Assembly (NCBI GenBank): GCA_019637695.1 | Contig: JAHBVG010000017.1 | Span: 1-64,000, forward strand | DNA length: 64,000 nucleotides | Direction: 5' to 3' | From: Caldilineaceae bacterium | GTDB taxonomy: Bacteria > Chloroflexota > Anaerolineae > Caldilineales > Caldilineaceae | In this document: positions 38,828 through 48,391 of the stretch, piece after piece | Numbering within the stretch: position 1 is the first letter of the stretch | How the letters are laid out: each line of letters starts with the position of its first letter | The notes under the pieces: generated by a model | Databases searched by the model: none | What the model saw: the letters and a program-made list of their open reading frames with translations, nothing else | What the model was told of the DNA's origin: nothing | Translations under genes and position numbers: made by a program

Positions 38828-40399
38828 TTACGGATTGTCAAGGAAGATCTGCACAGCTTCGGCTCGGGTGTAGGCGTGATCGATCAACTGCTGTACGGCG
38901 GACTCAAACGCAGCTTCGCCGATCTCAGCGCTGATGAACGGCGCAACCATCTCGGCCAGAGAGGTGTACGTCTCTGCCATCTTATCGGGTGCAAAGAGAG
39001 CCGCTGCCTCCTCAACATAGCGCACATAGAGAGCATAGTAGGCCGGCTCGTCCAGCACATAGCGGATCAGCGGCCAGTTGGCGTTGACATCCTTTTTGTC
39101 GAGTGAAGTGCTTCTGCCGCCGAAGCCGCCACGCCCGCCGCCCATCCCCGCCATCATGGACATGTTGTGATCCCACGAAATCCAGGTGAGGCGACCGCTG
39201 ACCGGATCGTTGTAGAGATAATAGTTGTGGGTCATGGCGCCGTACGTATCCCAGTGTTGGATCACCGCGCTGAGAGCAAGCCAGCGCAGAAAGCTGTCCA
39301 TGTCGAAGATCGCCTCTAGATCCGCCCGCCATTGATCGGGGTCGCTTGTGCGCAGGTCTGAATGGAGCCGGGTAAATAGCTCCTCAATGTCGCTCCAATC
39401 TGAATTCTTGTTGTTCTCCTTTGTGAAGCTTTCGGCGATCTGGTCGAAGGTGTTGGCTGCCAGGCTGGCGGCAGCGCCATCCCCTTCGTAGATATTGCCA
39501 TCGTCGCTGCCGAAGATGCGCGGCACCACTGTATCGTCGATCATCTCGACCAGCGTGTAGAGGCCCAGGCTGATCGGCCCTTCGCCGTAATCGAGGATGA
39601 TCTCGTAGAACGCGGTCTTTGCCGCAGGCAGGCCCGCTTCCTCCAATAATGCGTAGGTCACGGTCTCGCGCAGACCAGAGGCATCGCTAAAGTGGTTGGC
39701 AAAGGACAACTGCTTGAAGCCGTAGAAGCGCTGGTTTTTGATCTCTGGGTAGTCGTCCTCAAACTCATCAAAGTCGAGTTTGAAGGGCAATTTGAGCGCG
39801 CCGCTTCCCCATCCACTGCGCAAGGAGGAGTTGCCTTTGTAACGAATACCCACATGGGTCCATATTTCACCCTCAAATTCCACCGTTGCCTCCACCCACA
39901 TGGGGTTTTCGGGTGTCAGATCCATGCTGCGTGGGGCCATCCCCTCGGCGCGATTGCCAAATGGAACCCCTCCTGGCGGCGGCTGCATCCCCGTGGGCGG
40001 CGCAAACAGGCCCATACCACCGGGGCCACCTCCCGTTCCCTGCTCGCCAAAGAGTTCGGTCATGTTGGTCTGCATGGCTGCCCACTCCTCCGGTTCAATG
40101 CGGAAGGTGATCTGATTGACCCGATCGGTTGGGAAGACGACGGCGTAGTTGGGATCTGTCTTGTTGCTGTGCGAAGCGTCGTTCCACCCGACCGGTCGGC
40201 TGCTATCGGCGGTGACGGGTGACGCGGCGTTGCTCACCTCGCTCTCCCCATCCTCATCCAAAACGGAAATGAGCAGATCCTCTGCGGCGGAGAAGGACGC
40301 AGGCAGCCCCATGGGGGTACAGGCGCTCAAGCCGAAGGCGAGAACCAGGGCCAGGCTGAGGAGCCGAAGACGAAAATTCAACAAATGGATAGGGCGCAT
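38828..40399 (-). CDS. CotH-family kinase-like lipoprotein
   Basis: The 523-residue protein has a lipoprotein signal (LSAC at about residue 26), then a CotH domain: GIRYKGNSSLRSGWG, GLYTLVEMIDD, HWDTYGAMTHNYYLYND and ISWDHNMSMM. CotH proteins are atypical secreted protein kinases; B. subtilis CotH phosphorylates spore coat proteins. This one should lie outside the membrane. It ends an operon with DUF4956 and VTC genes. Confidence 0.92.
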   Translation of the reverse strand: MRPIHLLNFRLRLLSLALVLAFGLSACTPMGLPASFSAAEDLLISVLDEDGESEVSNAASPVTADSSRPVGWNDASHSNKTDPNYAVVFPTDRVNQITFRIEPEEWAAMQTNMTELFGEQGTGGGPGGMGLFAPPTGMQPPPGGVPFGNRAEGMAPRSMDLTPENPMWVEATVEFEGEIWTHVGIRYKGNSSLRSGWGSGALKLPFKLDFDEFEDDYPEIKNQRFYGFKQLSFANHFSDASGLRETVTYALLEEAGLPAAKTAFYEIILDYGEGPISLGLYTLVEMIDDTVVPRIFGSDDGNIYEGDGAAASLAANTFDQIAESFTKENNKNSDWSDIEELFTRLHSDLRTSDPDQWRADLEAIFDMDSFLRWLALSAVIQHWDTYGAMTHNYYLYNDPVSGRLTWISWDHNMSMMAGMGGGRGGFGGRSTSLDKKDVNANWPLIRYVLDEPAYYALYVRYVEEAAALFAPDKMAETYTSLAEMVAPFISAEIGEAAFESAVQQLIDHAYTRAEAVQIFLDNP

Positions 40400-40414
40400 G
40401 GATACTCTCCAATC

Positions 40415-41056
40415 TTACTTTCGTTCCATAGATAGATGATGAATATCGCCGAAGACCATCTCGTGATCTTGAGGCCATTGACCAGCGTCGGGTTGATCGT
40501 AATAGACATTCAACTCGGCGGTGTCCTCTAAGAAGTTGATCCGCCCGATCTCAATGCGGTTGATGGGCAGGCCAGTGCGCTGGCGCAGGTCAGCCATCAG
40601 CAGGGCATGGTTCTCCGGGCGGATCAGCTCGATCCGTTCATAGCGGATCGAGTTTGATGCTGCGTAGCGGAATCCCCACCCCTGTTCGAGAACATAGAGG
40701 ACGGTGACGATGATCAGGTTGGCCTCTACAAGCAACAGCCACGCCCCTTCGCGCATGAGCAGCGAATTCATCACCGGGATGGCGATCACCACGAAGAGAT
40801 AGGTCATCTCGCGGGTGGACATGGTAGCGGTGCGGTAGCGTAGCACCGAAAAGATGGCAAAAAGGCCAAAGCCGAAACCGACGCTCAACTCGACTCCGGT
40901 TAAGAAGCTGACCACAAAATAGACAACAGTATTGAAGGCCAGGAAGGTGAAAACGTAGTTTTTGTCCTGTTTCACCGGGTAGTAAATAAAGCGCACAATC
41001 AGCACAGCAACGAGCAGGTTGAGGATGCAGCCAATCAACAGATCAATGGGCGACAT
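40415..41056 (-). CDS. DUF4956 membrane protein
   Basis: The 213-residue protein has four transmembrane helices and the family motif GFGLFAIFSVLRYRTATMST, followed by a soluble C-terminal part. Its role is unknown, but the family regularly neighbours VTC and CotH genes. It overlaps the VTC gene end by 14 bp. Confidence 0.92.
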   Translation of the reverse strand: MSPIDLLIGCILNLLVAVLIVRFIYYPVKQDKNYVFTFLAFNTVVYFVVSFLTGVELSVGFGFGLFAIFSVLRYRTATMSTREMTYLFVVIAIPVMNSLLMREGAWLLLVEANLIIVTVLYVLEQGWGFRYAASNSIRYERIELIRPENHALLMADLRQRTGLPINRIEIGRINFLEDTAELNVYYDQPDAGQWPQDHEMVFGDIHHLSMERK

Positions 41057-42251
41057 AGGGCTTTCCTTGTAATTTAGCGATCAGGCGTTGTTTGGGTTTG
41101 AAGCGATTCTTTTTTACATCAGGGTAAAGCAGGCTCATGCCCATGCAGTATTTGCTGAAGCCAGTGCTGCACAGATGATGTTCCCGCATCAATCGCGCAA
41201 ACGGCGAGATCCACGGCGGCCCTTCCTGCTTCACCTCGGCAATGACAATCTCTCCACAACAGGCTTCTCGCTCGCCCCAGGCGAAGGAAATCTCAAAATC
41301 CAGCGTCACCCGCTCGTTGGCCTCTTTATTCGCCAGCGTTGCCCGTAGGTAGCGATTCCATAGACAGGGTTGAAGATCAGTTGCCGGGTAAGGACAGGTG
41401 TTGCGCAGAAATTCGGACAGTTCCGCGTCGAGCAAATTTGGTAAGCCTGTTGTGGGCAGGCGGCTTTTGATCGTACGCCGTTTGTTTGTCTTAAACTTCA
41501 CCTCGAAAAAGGAAGTTTGTGTATCCACATATTGGCGGGCGCGCACCTTGTAACGGTTGAGCGCGCCGGCGTGGTGGCGACGATACATGGCGAAGTCTGC
41601 GGTGTCGAAATAGAGGGTGCGATAGTGGTTGAGGCAGTGATCCTCGATCACCAGCACCGAGTAGAAATCGCTTAACCCGTTCAGCAGATCGTCGAGAAGG
41701 GGGCGCGGCAGCACATACTTGCTCTCCACACGGTTGAGCAGCGCCATGCGGCCCATTTCTGCTAGATCGATGGGTTCAAAGGCGGCCAGACCCGCAGCCA
41801 GGGCCTGGCCGCGCACGTCAGCGCTGCCACGACAGCGCTGCCCCCGCATGGGGGCGGGGACAGGGTTGGGCATTGGCCGCTCGCGGCGACGCAACAAGGC
41901 ATGGATGCGCGCCGTCAACTCCGCCTGCCCCACCGCAGAGGGGAGACAATCGTCTGCGCCGGCATCTAAGAGATGGACGCGTTCCTCATCATCTCTTCTC
42001 TCCCCAAGCACAATGATCCCTATCTCTGCCAGCCCTGGGGTGCGACGAATGAAGCGCAGCATCTCTTCACCGTTGCCCACAAACTCCTCACCGACAATTA
42101 ATAGCACGGGCGTTTCTTCGCGCAGGGCCAACAGCGCGGATGCATGATCCAGCGCCGTCAACGCAGTGTAGCCTGTAGATTTCAACTGGCTGGCAAGAGA
42201 ATGGACAATGGCCGGCTCTGCGGTGGCGACCAAAATCTTTGGACGAGTCAT
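41043..42251 (-). CDS. Degenerate receiver domain fused to VTC polyphosphate polymerase domain
   Basis: Residues 4-120 have the receiver fold pattern (PKILVATAEPAIVHSLASQL to GADDCLPSAVGQAELTARIH). The acidic pair, the phosphorylatable Asp (VLLIVGEEF) and the Lys are all absent, so it is a pseudo-receiver. Residues about 150-390 are a VTC domain with the basic/acidic tunnel motifs ESKYVLP, NRYKVRARQY, FFEVKFKTNKRR, LDFEISF and EVKQEG. VTC domains make polyphosphate from ATP. A GAGGTG ribosome site supports 42251 as start. Confidence 0.9.
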   Translation of the reverse strand: MTRPKILVATAEPAIVHSLASQLKSTGYTALTALDHASALLALREETPVLLIVGEEFVGNGEEMLRFIRRTPGLAEIGIIVLGERRDDEERVHLLDAGADDCLPSAVGQAELTARIHALLRRRERPMPNPVPAPMRGQRCRGSADVRGQALAAGLAAFEPIDLAEMGRMALLNRVESKYVLPRPLLDDLLNGLSDFYSVLVIEDHCLNHYRTLYFDTADFAMYRRHHAGALNRYKVRARQYVDTQTSFFEVKFKTNKRRTIKSRLPTTGLPNLLDAELSEFLRNTCPYPATDLQPCLWNRYLRATLANKEANERVTLDFEISFAWGEREACCGEIVIAEVKQEGPPWISPFARLMREHHLCSTGFSKYCMGMSLLYPDVKKNRFKPKQRLIAKLQGKPYVAH

Positions 42252-42497
42252 GGCGTCACCTCGTTTGAGATGTGGATGGAGCATCGGATGCTACGGCGCT
42301 GGGAGCAGCGCCATCGGTTGTTGCCATTGTCGCAGAGGATTGTTAAGAAACTTTGAAGATACGACAAGGATAGTATGGGGATGCACAGGGCTACACAGAG
42401 GAGATGTTCATCACATCTTTTCCATTGCCGCTCAATCGTGGTATATTCTCTGCATCCACGCACAACCTGCTCGCCAGTATCCAAAAGGAGGCTATGG

Positions 42498-43238
42498 ATG
42501 GGCATTACGATTCACTACACAGGCACGTTGGACGACCCGGAACAAGTACATACACTGGTCCAGGATATGAAGCAGAAGAGCCGTGATCTGGGCTGGCCGT
42601 ACACCGAGATCGATGAACGCATCCTGGGGCGCGCCTATGTGCTGGTGGGCAGCGACGAAACGCCCACTGACCACACTGGCGTCTCAACAAGCAGCGCGTA
42701 CTTCGACATCAAAAACGTGGATGACCGCATCCGCGGCATTTCCATTCGGCCTCCTGGCACCGAGGTTTTTATCCTCTGCTTTGACCGCAGCGGGCGCATG
42801 GTCCACTATGACGCGATGCCAGGGCAGATGCGACCAACCTCGGTCGGTGGCCTGCCGGCAATGACCTTTAGCCAAGAACCGGGATGGTATACCGAGGTTG
42901 ACCATCATTGGGTCAAGACCACCGGACGCATTGAAGAGCATGTGCTGATCGTGGCGCTGCTACGCCACCTCAAGGATCGCTACATCAGCGATCTCAAGGT
43001 TAGCGACGAAGGCGGTTATTGGGAGACGATGGACCTTGAGCGCTTGAAACAGGATCACGCGTACATGCAGAGCCTGATCAACACCTTCAAAGATCCGGAG
43101 AGGATCAAAGAATTGCTGACCCAGATCGGGATGGACGATGTAGAGGAGGTGAAACGCGTGGAAACCCATGTGCCTATCTCACGCCCCACAAAGCCCGATC
43201 ACATGAAGGACTGGGGTATCAGCGCACACGAGAATTAA
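42498..43238 (+). CDS. Conserved hypothetical protein
   Basis: The 246-residue soluble protein begins MGITIHYTGTLDDPEQV and has no membrane segment or known catalytic motif. A strong AAGGAGG ribosome site decides the start. It is divergent from the VTC operon across a 246-bp gap in which I see nothing certain. It may belong to a small family shared by Chloroflexota and myxobacteria, but I cannot name it. Confidence 0.85.
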   Translation: MGITIHYTGTLDDPEQVHTLVQDMKQKSRDLGWPYTEIDERILGRAYVLVGSDETPTDHTGVSTSSAYFDIKNVDDRIRGISIRPPGTEVFILCFDRSGRMVHYDAMPGQMRPTSVGGLPAMTFSQEPGWYTEVDHHWVKTTGRIEEHVLIVALLRHLKDRYISDLKVSDEGGYWETMDLERLKQDHAYMQSLINTFKDPERIKELLTQIGMDDVEEVKRVETHVPISRPTKPDHMKDWGISAHEN

Positions 43239-43246
43239 GCGCAAAA

Positions 43247-43280
43247 AGCCCCGCCAGGTTTTCTGAAACCTGGCGGGGCT
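43247..43280 (-). terminator. CCAGGTTT-type terminator of gltX
   Basis: AGCCCCGCCAGGTTT and its complement form a 15-bp stem around TCTG. On the minus strand it is followed by TTTTT, so it ends gltX transcripts; it may also block read-through from the plus-strand gene. Confidence 0.85.
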
Positions 43281-43305
43281 ACGTCAACCATAACACCTCA
43301 AATTT

Positions 43306-44838
43306 TCAGACCGAGGCGGCGACCTCTTGGCGCAGGATACGAATAGCGTTGTTCATGCGCCGCAAGACCTCCTCACGGCCCAACGCTTCCATGCTCTCGA
43401 AGAGCGGCGGCGAGACCTGTTTGCCGGTCAGCGCGCCGCGGAAGGGACCAAAGAAGCTGCCCGCCTTGATCCCCATCTCCTCGGCAAGCTGGCGAAAGGA
43501 ATCCTGTAAGGCCGCAGCGGTGAAAGGATCTGCCGTTTGCAACACATCAACCCCTCGCTCTAACACCTGCGCACTGGTGTCTGCGTCCAGCTTTTTGCCC
43601 AACAACAGGTTGAGATCATCGTAGCGGATGGCGTCGGCGTCGACAAAGGCCCAATCCAACCACTGAGGAGCCTCGTCCAGCCGCTTGATCCGCTCCTGAA
43701 TCAAGGGGATCAGGTGATCGAGGCGCTGATCGGCGCGCAGTTCCGCCGCAGTGCGGTTGAATGCACCGCCCAGAAAAGGAATCACGGCTTCCTTGAGCGC
43801 AGCGGGCGTCAAGGCGCGGATGTAGAGACCGTTGAGCCAATCCAGCTTGTCGTAGGGCAGCGCCGCCGGCGATGGGTTGATGTCGTTGAGATCGAAGCGG
43901 TCAATGGCCTCTTCGCGGCTGAAAACCTCCTGCTCGGCGTCGTAGCTCCAGCCCACGTTGGTGAGGAAGTTAAAGAGCGCATCGGGCAGGTAGCCGGCCT
44001 CCATAAACTCGTGGACCAGGGCCAGGTATTCCTTGCCGGCGACAATCACTTTGCGTTTGCTCATCTTGCCCTTGCCGCTGGGGTCGAGGATGATGGGCAG
44101 ATGGACCAGCACCGGCGCTTCCCAGCCGAAGGCGTCAAAGAGCAATTTGTGCAGCGGCGCCGAGGCCAGCCACTCCTGTCCGCGCAGCACATGGGTGATC
44201 TTCATCAAGTAATCGTCCACCACCACGGCGAAATGATAGGTGGGCATGCCGTCGCTCTTAACGAGGACCGCATCTTGAAGCTGCCGATTGTCGGTGCTGA
44301 TCTCGCCGCGGATCAGATCGGTGAAGGTTGTCGATCCAGTTTCGGGCACGGCCAGCCGAACCACCGAGGGCAGATTCTGTGCGGCCAGCGCTTCCCGCTC
44401 TGCCGGGGAAAGATGGCGACAATGGCGATCATAGCCCGGCGGCTGGTTGCGTTGGCGCTGTTCCTCGCGCACCGCTTCCAGCCGTTCAGGTGTGCAATAA
44501 CAGCGGTAGGCGTGGCCGCTTTCGATCAACGGATCGATGTATTGGGCGTAGATCTCCTTGCGTTCGCTCTGGATATAAGGAGCATAAGGGCCGCCGATAT
44601 CAGGGCCTTCGTCCCAATCCAGCCCCAGCCAGCGCAGCCCGCGCATGAGATCGTCCAGGCTTTCGGGGTTGTAGCGCTTTTGATCCGTATCTTCAATGCG
44701 CAGGATAAACTGTCCGTCCGTGTGGCGCGCGTAGAGCCAGTCAAAGAGCGCGGTGCGCAGCCCGCCCAAATGTAGATAGCCGGTAGGGCTGGGCGCGAAG
44801 CGCACCCGCGCCGGTTTCGTCGTCTCCGCAGTTGTCAT
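43306..44838 (-). CDS. gltX: Glutamyl-tRNA synthetase
   Basis: This class I synthetase charges tRNA-Glu. The 510 residues contain the HIGH motif as [16 protein letters not shown], the KMSKR motif as GKMSKRK and the family pattern [15 protein letters not shown]. The ATG at 44838 has a GGAG ribosome site. Confidence 0.97.
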   Translation of the reverse strand: MTTAETTKPARVRFAPSPTGYLHLGGLRTALFDWLYARHTDGQFILRIEDTDQKRYNPESLDDLMRGLRWLGLDWDEGPDIGGPYAPYIQSERKEIYAQYIDPLIESGHAYRCYCTPERLEAVREEQRQRNQPPGYDRHCRHLSPAEREALAAQNLPSVVRLAVPETGSTTFTDLIRGEISTDNRQLQDAVLVKSDGMPTYHFAVVVDDYLMKITHVLRGQEWLASAPLHKLLFDAFGWEAPVLVHLPIILDPSGKGKMSKRKVIVAGKEYLALVHEFMEAGYLPDALFNFLTNVGWSYDAEQEVFSREEAIDRFDLNDINPSPAALPYDKLDWLNGLYIRALTPAALKEAVIPFLGGAFNRTAAELRADQRLDHLIPLIQERIKRLDEAPQWLDWAFVDADAIRYDDLNLLLGKKLDADTSAQVLERGVDVLQTADPFTAAALQDSFRQLAEEMGIKAGSFFGPFRGALTGKQVSPPLFESMEALGREEVLRRMNNAIRILRQEVAASV

Positions 44839-44998
44839 CGAGAAGCTCCTATCCGCCGAAGTTGGCGGCGAAATCATGGATTACCGCCCGTCATTTCATC
44901 CGAGTAGCCTATCATATTGAAGGATGAGCGTCAATTGGGTGACGATTTGTATCCGTCTTCAACTATCATTCCTCGTGGTGTGCCAGATACATGAGAAA

Positions 44999-46183
44999 CT
45001 AATCCTTATACGGATCATGCTCACCCTCTCCCGCCATGGCCACACCCAGCGGCCTGAGCGTGTGGACAACGCGCACCGTCCCCTCGTGGAAGGCGAGGAC
45101 CTCGGGCAGCCGTTTGTAGCAGTGGGGAGATTCGTCGGTACCAGCTCCGCGCAGTTCCACGCCCGCTTCGTTGACCCAATCCATCATCATCTTGCGGCTG
45201 ATTTCGCCCTCTTTGATCTGGATTTTGCGTCCCTTCTGCCAGCGGGCGCGCCCGGCGGCCTGGGTGCGCGACATCACCCGCCCGGCGCCGTGAACGGTGG
45301 AATAGAGCGCTTTGCGGCTCTCTTCGCTTTCCACGCCTTCGAGGATTACCGAGATGTCCCCCATGGATCCGCCCACAAAGCTCAGTTGGCCGGGGAAGGC
45401 AGGCGTCGCTCCTTTGCGCACCACCCAAAGCTTCTCACCGTTGTGTTCTTCTTGCCAGGCGAAATTGTGATGGTTGTGAATCTCTTCAAGAATCTGCGCG
45501 CCCAGCAATTTCGCCACCCGACCGGCCACCCAATCGCGCCCGGCGTAGGCGTAGCGACCGCCCAGCTTCATACAGGCCAGATATTCCTGCCCAAGCTGCG
45601 AATCGACCGAGAGCAGCACAGGATCGACGTTGATGCCATCCTTGCCGCCGCCGGCTTTGATGAAGTGGGTCGCCAGCCGGTGGCCCAACCCGCGTGAACC
45701 AAAGTGGACGCCGATCCAGATTCGCCCCAACTCATCCTCGAAGATATCAACATAATGGTTGCCGCTGCCGATGGTCCCCAACTGCTCCTGCGCCAATTTT
45801 TTGTTCTGCCCTGCAATCGGGATCTGCCACGCCGGATCGTCGAAGAGTTCATGATCTACGCGCTGGTTGTTCTTCATGCCCACGCCAAAGGAGAGCGTGC
45901 GCCAGATATCGTCCATGATTGTGGCGATGTTGCGCTTCACCTCCGCCGTGGGGATGTCGAGGCGCACGGCTTTGTTGCCGCAGGCGACGTCGAACCCAAC
46001 GCCAGACGGGCTGATCTTGTCGCCGTAGGCCACCACCCCGCCAATGGGGACGGCATAGCCCAGATGGTGATCGGCCATGAGAGCGGCGGCTTCGGCATCG
46101 CGGGCGCAATTGAGGATCTGATCTACGGCGTTGTCTTGCGGATCTCCCCAAACGGGGACGCCTTTGATGTCAAGGTAGGGCAT
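44999..46183 (-). CDS. rtcB: RNA-splicing ligase RtcB
   Basis: RtcB joins 2',3'-cyclic phosphate ends to 5'-OH RNA with GTP and manganese. The metal-ligand Cys is in GVGFDVACGNK, with His ligands in GSGNHYVD, HFGSRGLGH and HNHHNFA. The guanylylated His lies in STVHGAGRVMSR. The length of 394 is normal for the short bacterial type. AAGGAG before 46183 decides the start. No archease or RNA partner gene is adjacent. Confidence 0.96.
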   Translation of the reverse strand: MPYLDIKGVPVWGDPQDNAVDQILNCARDAEAAALMADHHLGYAVPIGGVVAYGDKISPSGVGFDVACGNKAVRLDIPTAEVKRNIATIMDDIWRTLSFGVGMKNNQRVDHELFDDPAWQIPIAGQNKKLAQEQLGTIGSGNHYVDIFEDELGRIWIGVHFGSRGLGHRLATHFIKAGGGKDGINVDPVLLSVDSQLGQEYLACMKLGGRYAYAGRDWVAGRVAKLLGAQILEEIHNHHNFAWQEEHNGEKLWVVRKGATPAFPGQLSFVGGSMGDISVILEGVESEESRKALYSTVHGAGRVMSRTQAAGRARWQKGRKIQIKEGEISRKMMMDWVNEAGVELRGAGTDESPHCYKRLPEVLAFHEGTVRVVHTLRPLGVAMAGEGEHDPYKD

Positions 46184-46217
46184 GGTAAATCTCCTTGCTG
46201 CTCTATGCTGTAGAAAG

Positions 46218-46751
46218 TCAGACCTCGCCTTTGGCATTCTGCGATCCTGGCTTATCCCTGCGCTCCAAATACGCTTCGATAGCGGTCAGATGTTCCTCGT
46301 AATGGGCGTAGCTGTCGCCAGCTAGGATTGCCCAGGGTGGTTCGCCGCCCCACCAGACGGTATAAAAATCATCCAGCGGATCTTCAGGCAGGCGCATGAG
46401 GGCATCCATCAGCGAGTTATGGATCTCCGCCGATTTGCCCAAAACCGTATGAAGGTCCAGATCGGCGTGCGCCCGGTAATTTTCCTCATTCAACGTATCC
46501 ACCGCTGCTTCGGACAGGCCGCCGGGTTGACGCTCCACAGGACGGCCCGCCAGCGCATCGCTTACGCGCAGCAGCAACCGGTCCTCCCAGAAGGCAATGT
46601 GGGCCAGAATGTCTTTGACCGTCCAGTTGCCGTCGATCTGAAATTCAGTCATCTCCTTTTCGGTCAACATCTCCAACGCCCGCTGCAGGCGTGACCAGCC
46701 GGCATTTGCTCGTTCGAGCAGGGTCGATTTATCGGTTGCCAATGCCATCAT
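46218..46751 (-). CDS. DinB/ClbS-like four-helix-bundle protein
   Basis: The 177-residue protein has the pattern NWTVKDILAHIAFWEDRLL and a C-terminal HYEEHLTAIEAYL helix, as in the DinB/DfsB/ClbS superfamily. Some members bind metal or thiols and one hydrolyses colibactin; the role here is unknown. An AAAGGAG ribosome site precedes the ATG pair at 46751. Confidence 0.85.
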   Translation of the reverse strand: MMALATDKSTLLERANAGWSRLQRALEMLTEKEMTEFQIDGNWTVKDILAHIAFWEDRLLLRVSDALAGRPVERQPGGLSEAAVDTLNEENYRAHADLDLHTVLGKSAEIHNSLMDALMRLPEDPLDDFYTVWWGGEPPWAILAGDSYAHYEEHLTAIEAYLERRDKPGSQNAKGEV

Positions 46752-46966
46752 ATGCTCCTTTTGTGTGAAGATTCCCCTCTGCATTGTACCCGCAGTGGAT
46801 CGTCCCTGCAAGCAATCCACGCCCTTTCAAGTTTCAAATCATATTGCAGCAGATTCACCTTCGTAGTAGACTGGAGATGTTGTGATTGGAGTTCAACCGC
46901 TTGCATTGGAACAGGGATTGAATAGCAGGGATGGGTCAATAATCACAAACAGAAAGAGGTGGAGTG

Positions 46967-47377
46967 ATGCTAAAAGGATTTCGCGATTTTGTGCTGCGGG
47001 GGAATGTAGTTGATCTGGCTGTCGCTGTCGTGATCGGGGCGGCCTTTGGCGCCGTCATCAACTCAATTGTAGCAAATTTCATCACACCGCTGATTGCCCT
47101 GGCCGGGGGAGTACCCAACTTTTCCGAGATCCGCACAGGGCCGCTCATGTGGGGGAACATTCTCAACGATCTCCTCACCTTTTTGATCACCGCCGCGGTG
47201 ATCTACTTCTTCATCGTTGTGCCGGTTAACCGATTGATGGCCCGCTTCAGACCGGCCGAGCCTGCGCCGCAGACCACGCGCAAGTGTCCTGAATGTCTCA
47301 GCGATATTCCTCTGGCGGCGAGACGCTGTGCATACTGTACCGCTGTGGTGGCGGAGGAGAAGCCCGCCATCGCGTAA
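46967..47377 (+). CDS. mscL: Large-conductance mechanosensitive channel with zinc-ribbon tail
   Basis: MscL opens under membrane tension to release solutes. TM1 is in RGNVVDLAVAVVIGAAFGAV and TM2 in DLLTFLITAAVIYFFIVVPV. The 136-residue form ends with CPECLSDIPLAARRCAYC, a four-cysteine ribbon in the cytoplasmic tail. An AAAGAGGTGG ribosome site favours the ATG at 46967. Confidence 0.95.
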   Translation: MLKGFRDFVLRGNVVDLAVAVVIGAAFGAVINSIVANFITPLIALAGGVPNFSEIRTGPLMWGNILNDLLTFLITAAVIYFFIVVPVNRLMARFRPAEPAPQTTRKCPECLSDIPLAARRCAYCTAVVAEEKPAIA

Positions 47378-47380
47378 AGA

Positions 47381-47420
47381 AAAAAACCTGCCAGGTTTTC
47401 TGAAACCTGGCAGGTTTTTT
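47381..47420. terminator. CCAGGTTT-type bidirectional terminator
   Basis: An 18-bp stem around TCTG is A-rich at one end and T-rich at the other, so it can act on both strands. It serves mscL on plus and the DUF5615 gene on minus. Confidence 0.9.
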
Positions 47421-47452
47421 TGTGATAGCGCAAATTCCCTGTGAACAACAAT

Positions 47453-47806
47453 TCAACGTAAAGGTAGATAGCGGACCTGGCCCTCCCATTCGTTTTCATA
47501 ACTGCATTCGGCCAGCAGCAAAATATCCTCAATCACAATGCCAACAGAAATTTTGCGGCTCACCTCAAAAACCCCAGGCATGGCGCTTCCTTGCTGAACA
47601 CGTTCGTATGCATAATGGGTGATTGTGGAGACATCATGTGTAAGTAGAACTCGTTTTTCCTGAGATGACCACTCGAGAACTGCTCGATCATCAGCTCTGG
47701 ATAGGCCTACATCCTGCACACGGACGATATCCAAATCAGATTTGCGGCGCTGCAAACCGCGAACAATATTGTTGTTGAAGTTCTCATCAGCAAGGAATCG
47801 CAACAC
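47453..47806 (-). CDS. DUF5615 PIN-like toxin
   Basis: The 117-residue protein begins MLRFLADENFNNNIVRGL and has VLLTHDVSTI, the typical acidic positions of the DUF5615 PIN-like fold. It probably acts as an RNase toxin with the DUF433 protein encoded just upstream (16-bp gap). Confidence 0.88.
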   Translation of the reverse strand: MLRFLADENFNNNIVRGLQRRKSDLDIVRVQDVGLSRADDRAVLEWSSQEKRVLLTHDVSTITHYAYERVQQGSAMPGVFEVSRKISVGIVIEDILLLAECSYENEWEGQVRYLPLR

Positions 47807-47822
47807 GGGTGTGCTACTCTTG

Positions 47823-48158
47823 TTAGGATTGCTGTCGAGCTAACAAGCGCGCTCGTATTCCTTCTGGTGGAAATTGCGTTTCATTCTGCTGACGTATCTC
47901 TTCTGCCTTTTGTCTTCGGCCTGCAAGGTAGGTTTCGACTTCAGATTGATGGCTCAGGTAATACCCAAGGACAGCATAAATATCCGCAAGGAGAAGCGAT
48001 GGATATTGATAGCTGATCTCCTCTGGAGTAGCGCCATTCACAAAGGCATCCACCACCGTATCAAGGGGTACGCGAGTACCACCCACATAAATTACTTGCT
48101 CATTGCTAACTGTGAGCGGAATAGAGGCAATGGGTTCTGTTGAGATTGTAGAAGCCAC
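47823..48158 (-). CDS. DUF433 antitoxin
   Basis: The 111-residue protein has the DUF433 helix-turn-helix pattern: GGTRVPLDTVVDAFVNGATP followed by EEISYQYPSLLLADIYAVLG. DUF433 proteins are the usual partners of DUF5615 toxins and probably regulate the pair. Confidence 0.88.
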   Translation of the reverse strand: MASTISTEPIASIPLTVSNEQVIYVGGTRVPLDTVVDAFVNGATPEEISYQYPSLLLADIYAVLGYYLSHQSEVETYLAGRRQKAEEIRQQNETQFPPEGIRARLLARQQS

Positions 48159-48342
48159 GTTCGTTATCTCCCGGCCAACAGTATGACGCCCTCATTTGGA
48201 ATATGGAATCGTACTGGATGTTGCTGGCATAAATCTGTGGCCCATTATAACAAACCAGGTACTTCCTCTTATGTCTGAACGCCCTAATCATCGCATATAC
48301 TACATGAGTGTTGCGTGTTGCACAATACGAAGTGAGGTGCTT

Positions 48343-48377
48343 CAAAAAGGCTGGGCTGATCTCGATCAGCCCAGCCT
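48343..48377 (-). terminator. Intrinsic terminator of ilvD
   Basis: AGGCTGGGCTGAT and its complement form a 13-bp stem around CTCG, followed by TTTTT on the minus strand. The remaining gap to the DUF433 gene (48159-48342) is AT-rich and shows no gene. Confidence 0.9.
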
Positions 48378-48391
48378 GAGGTTTGTCAAAG

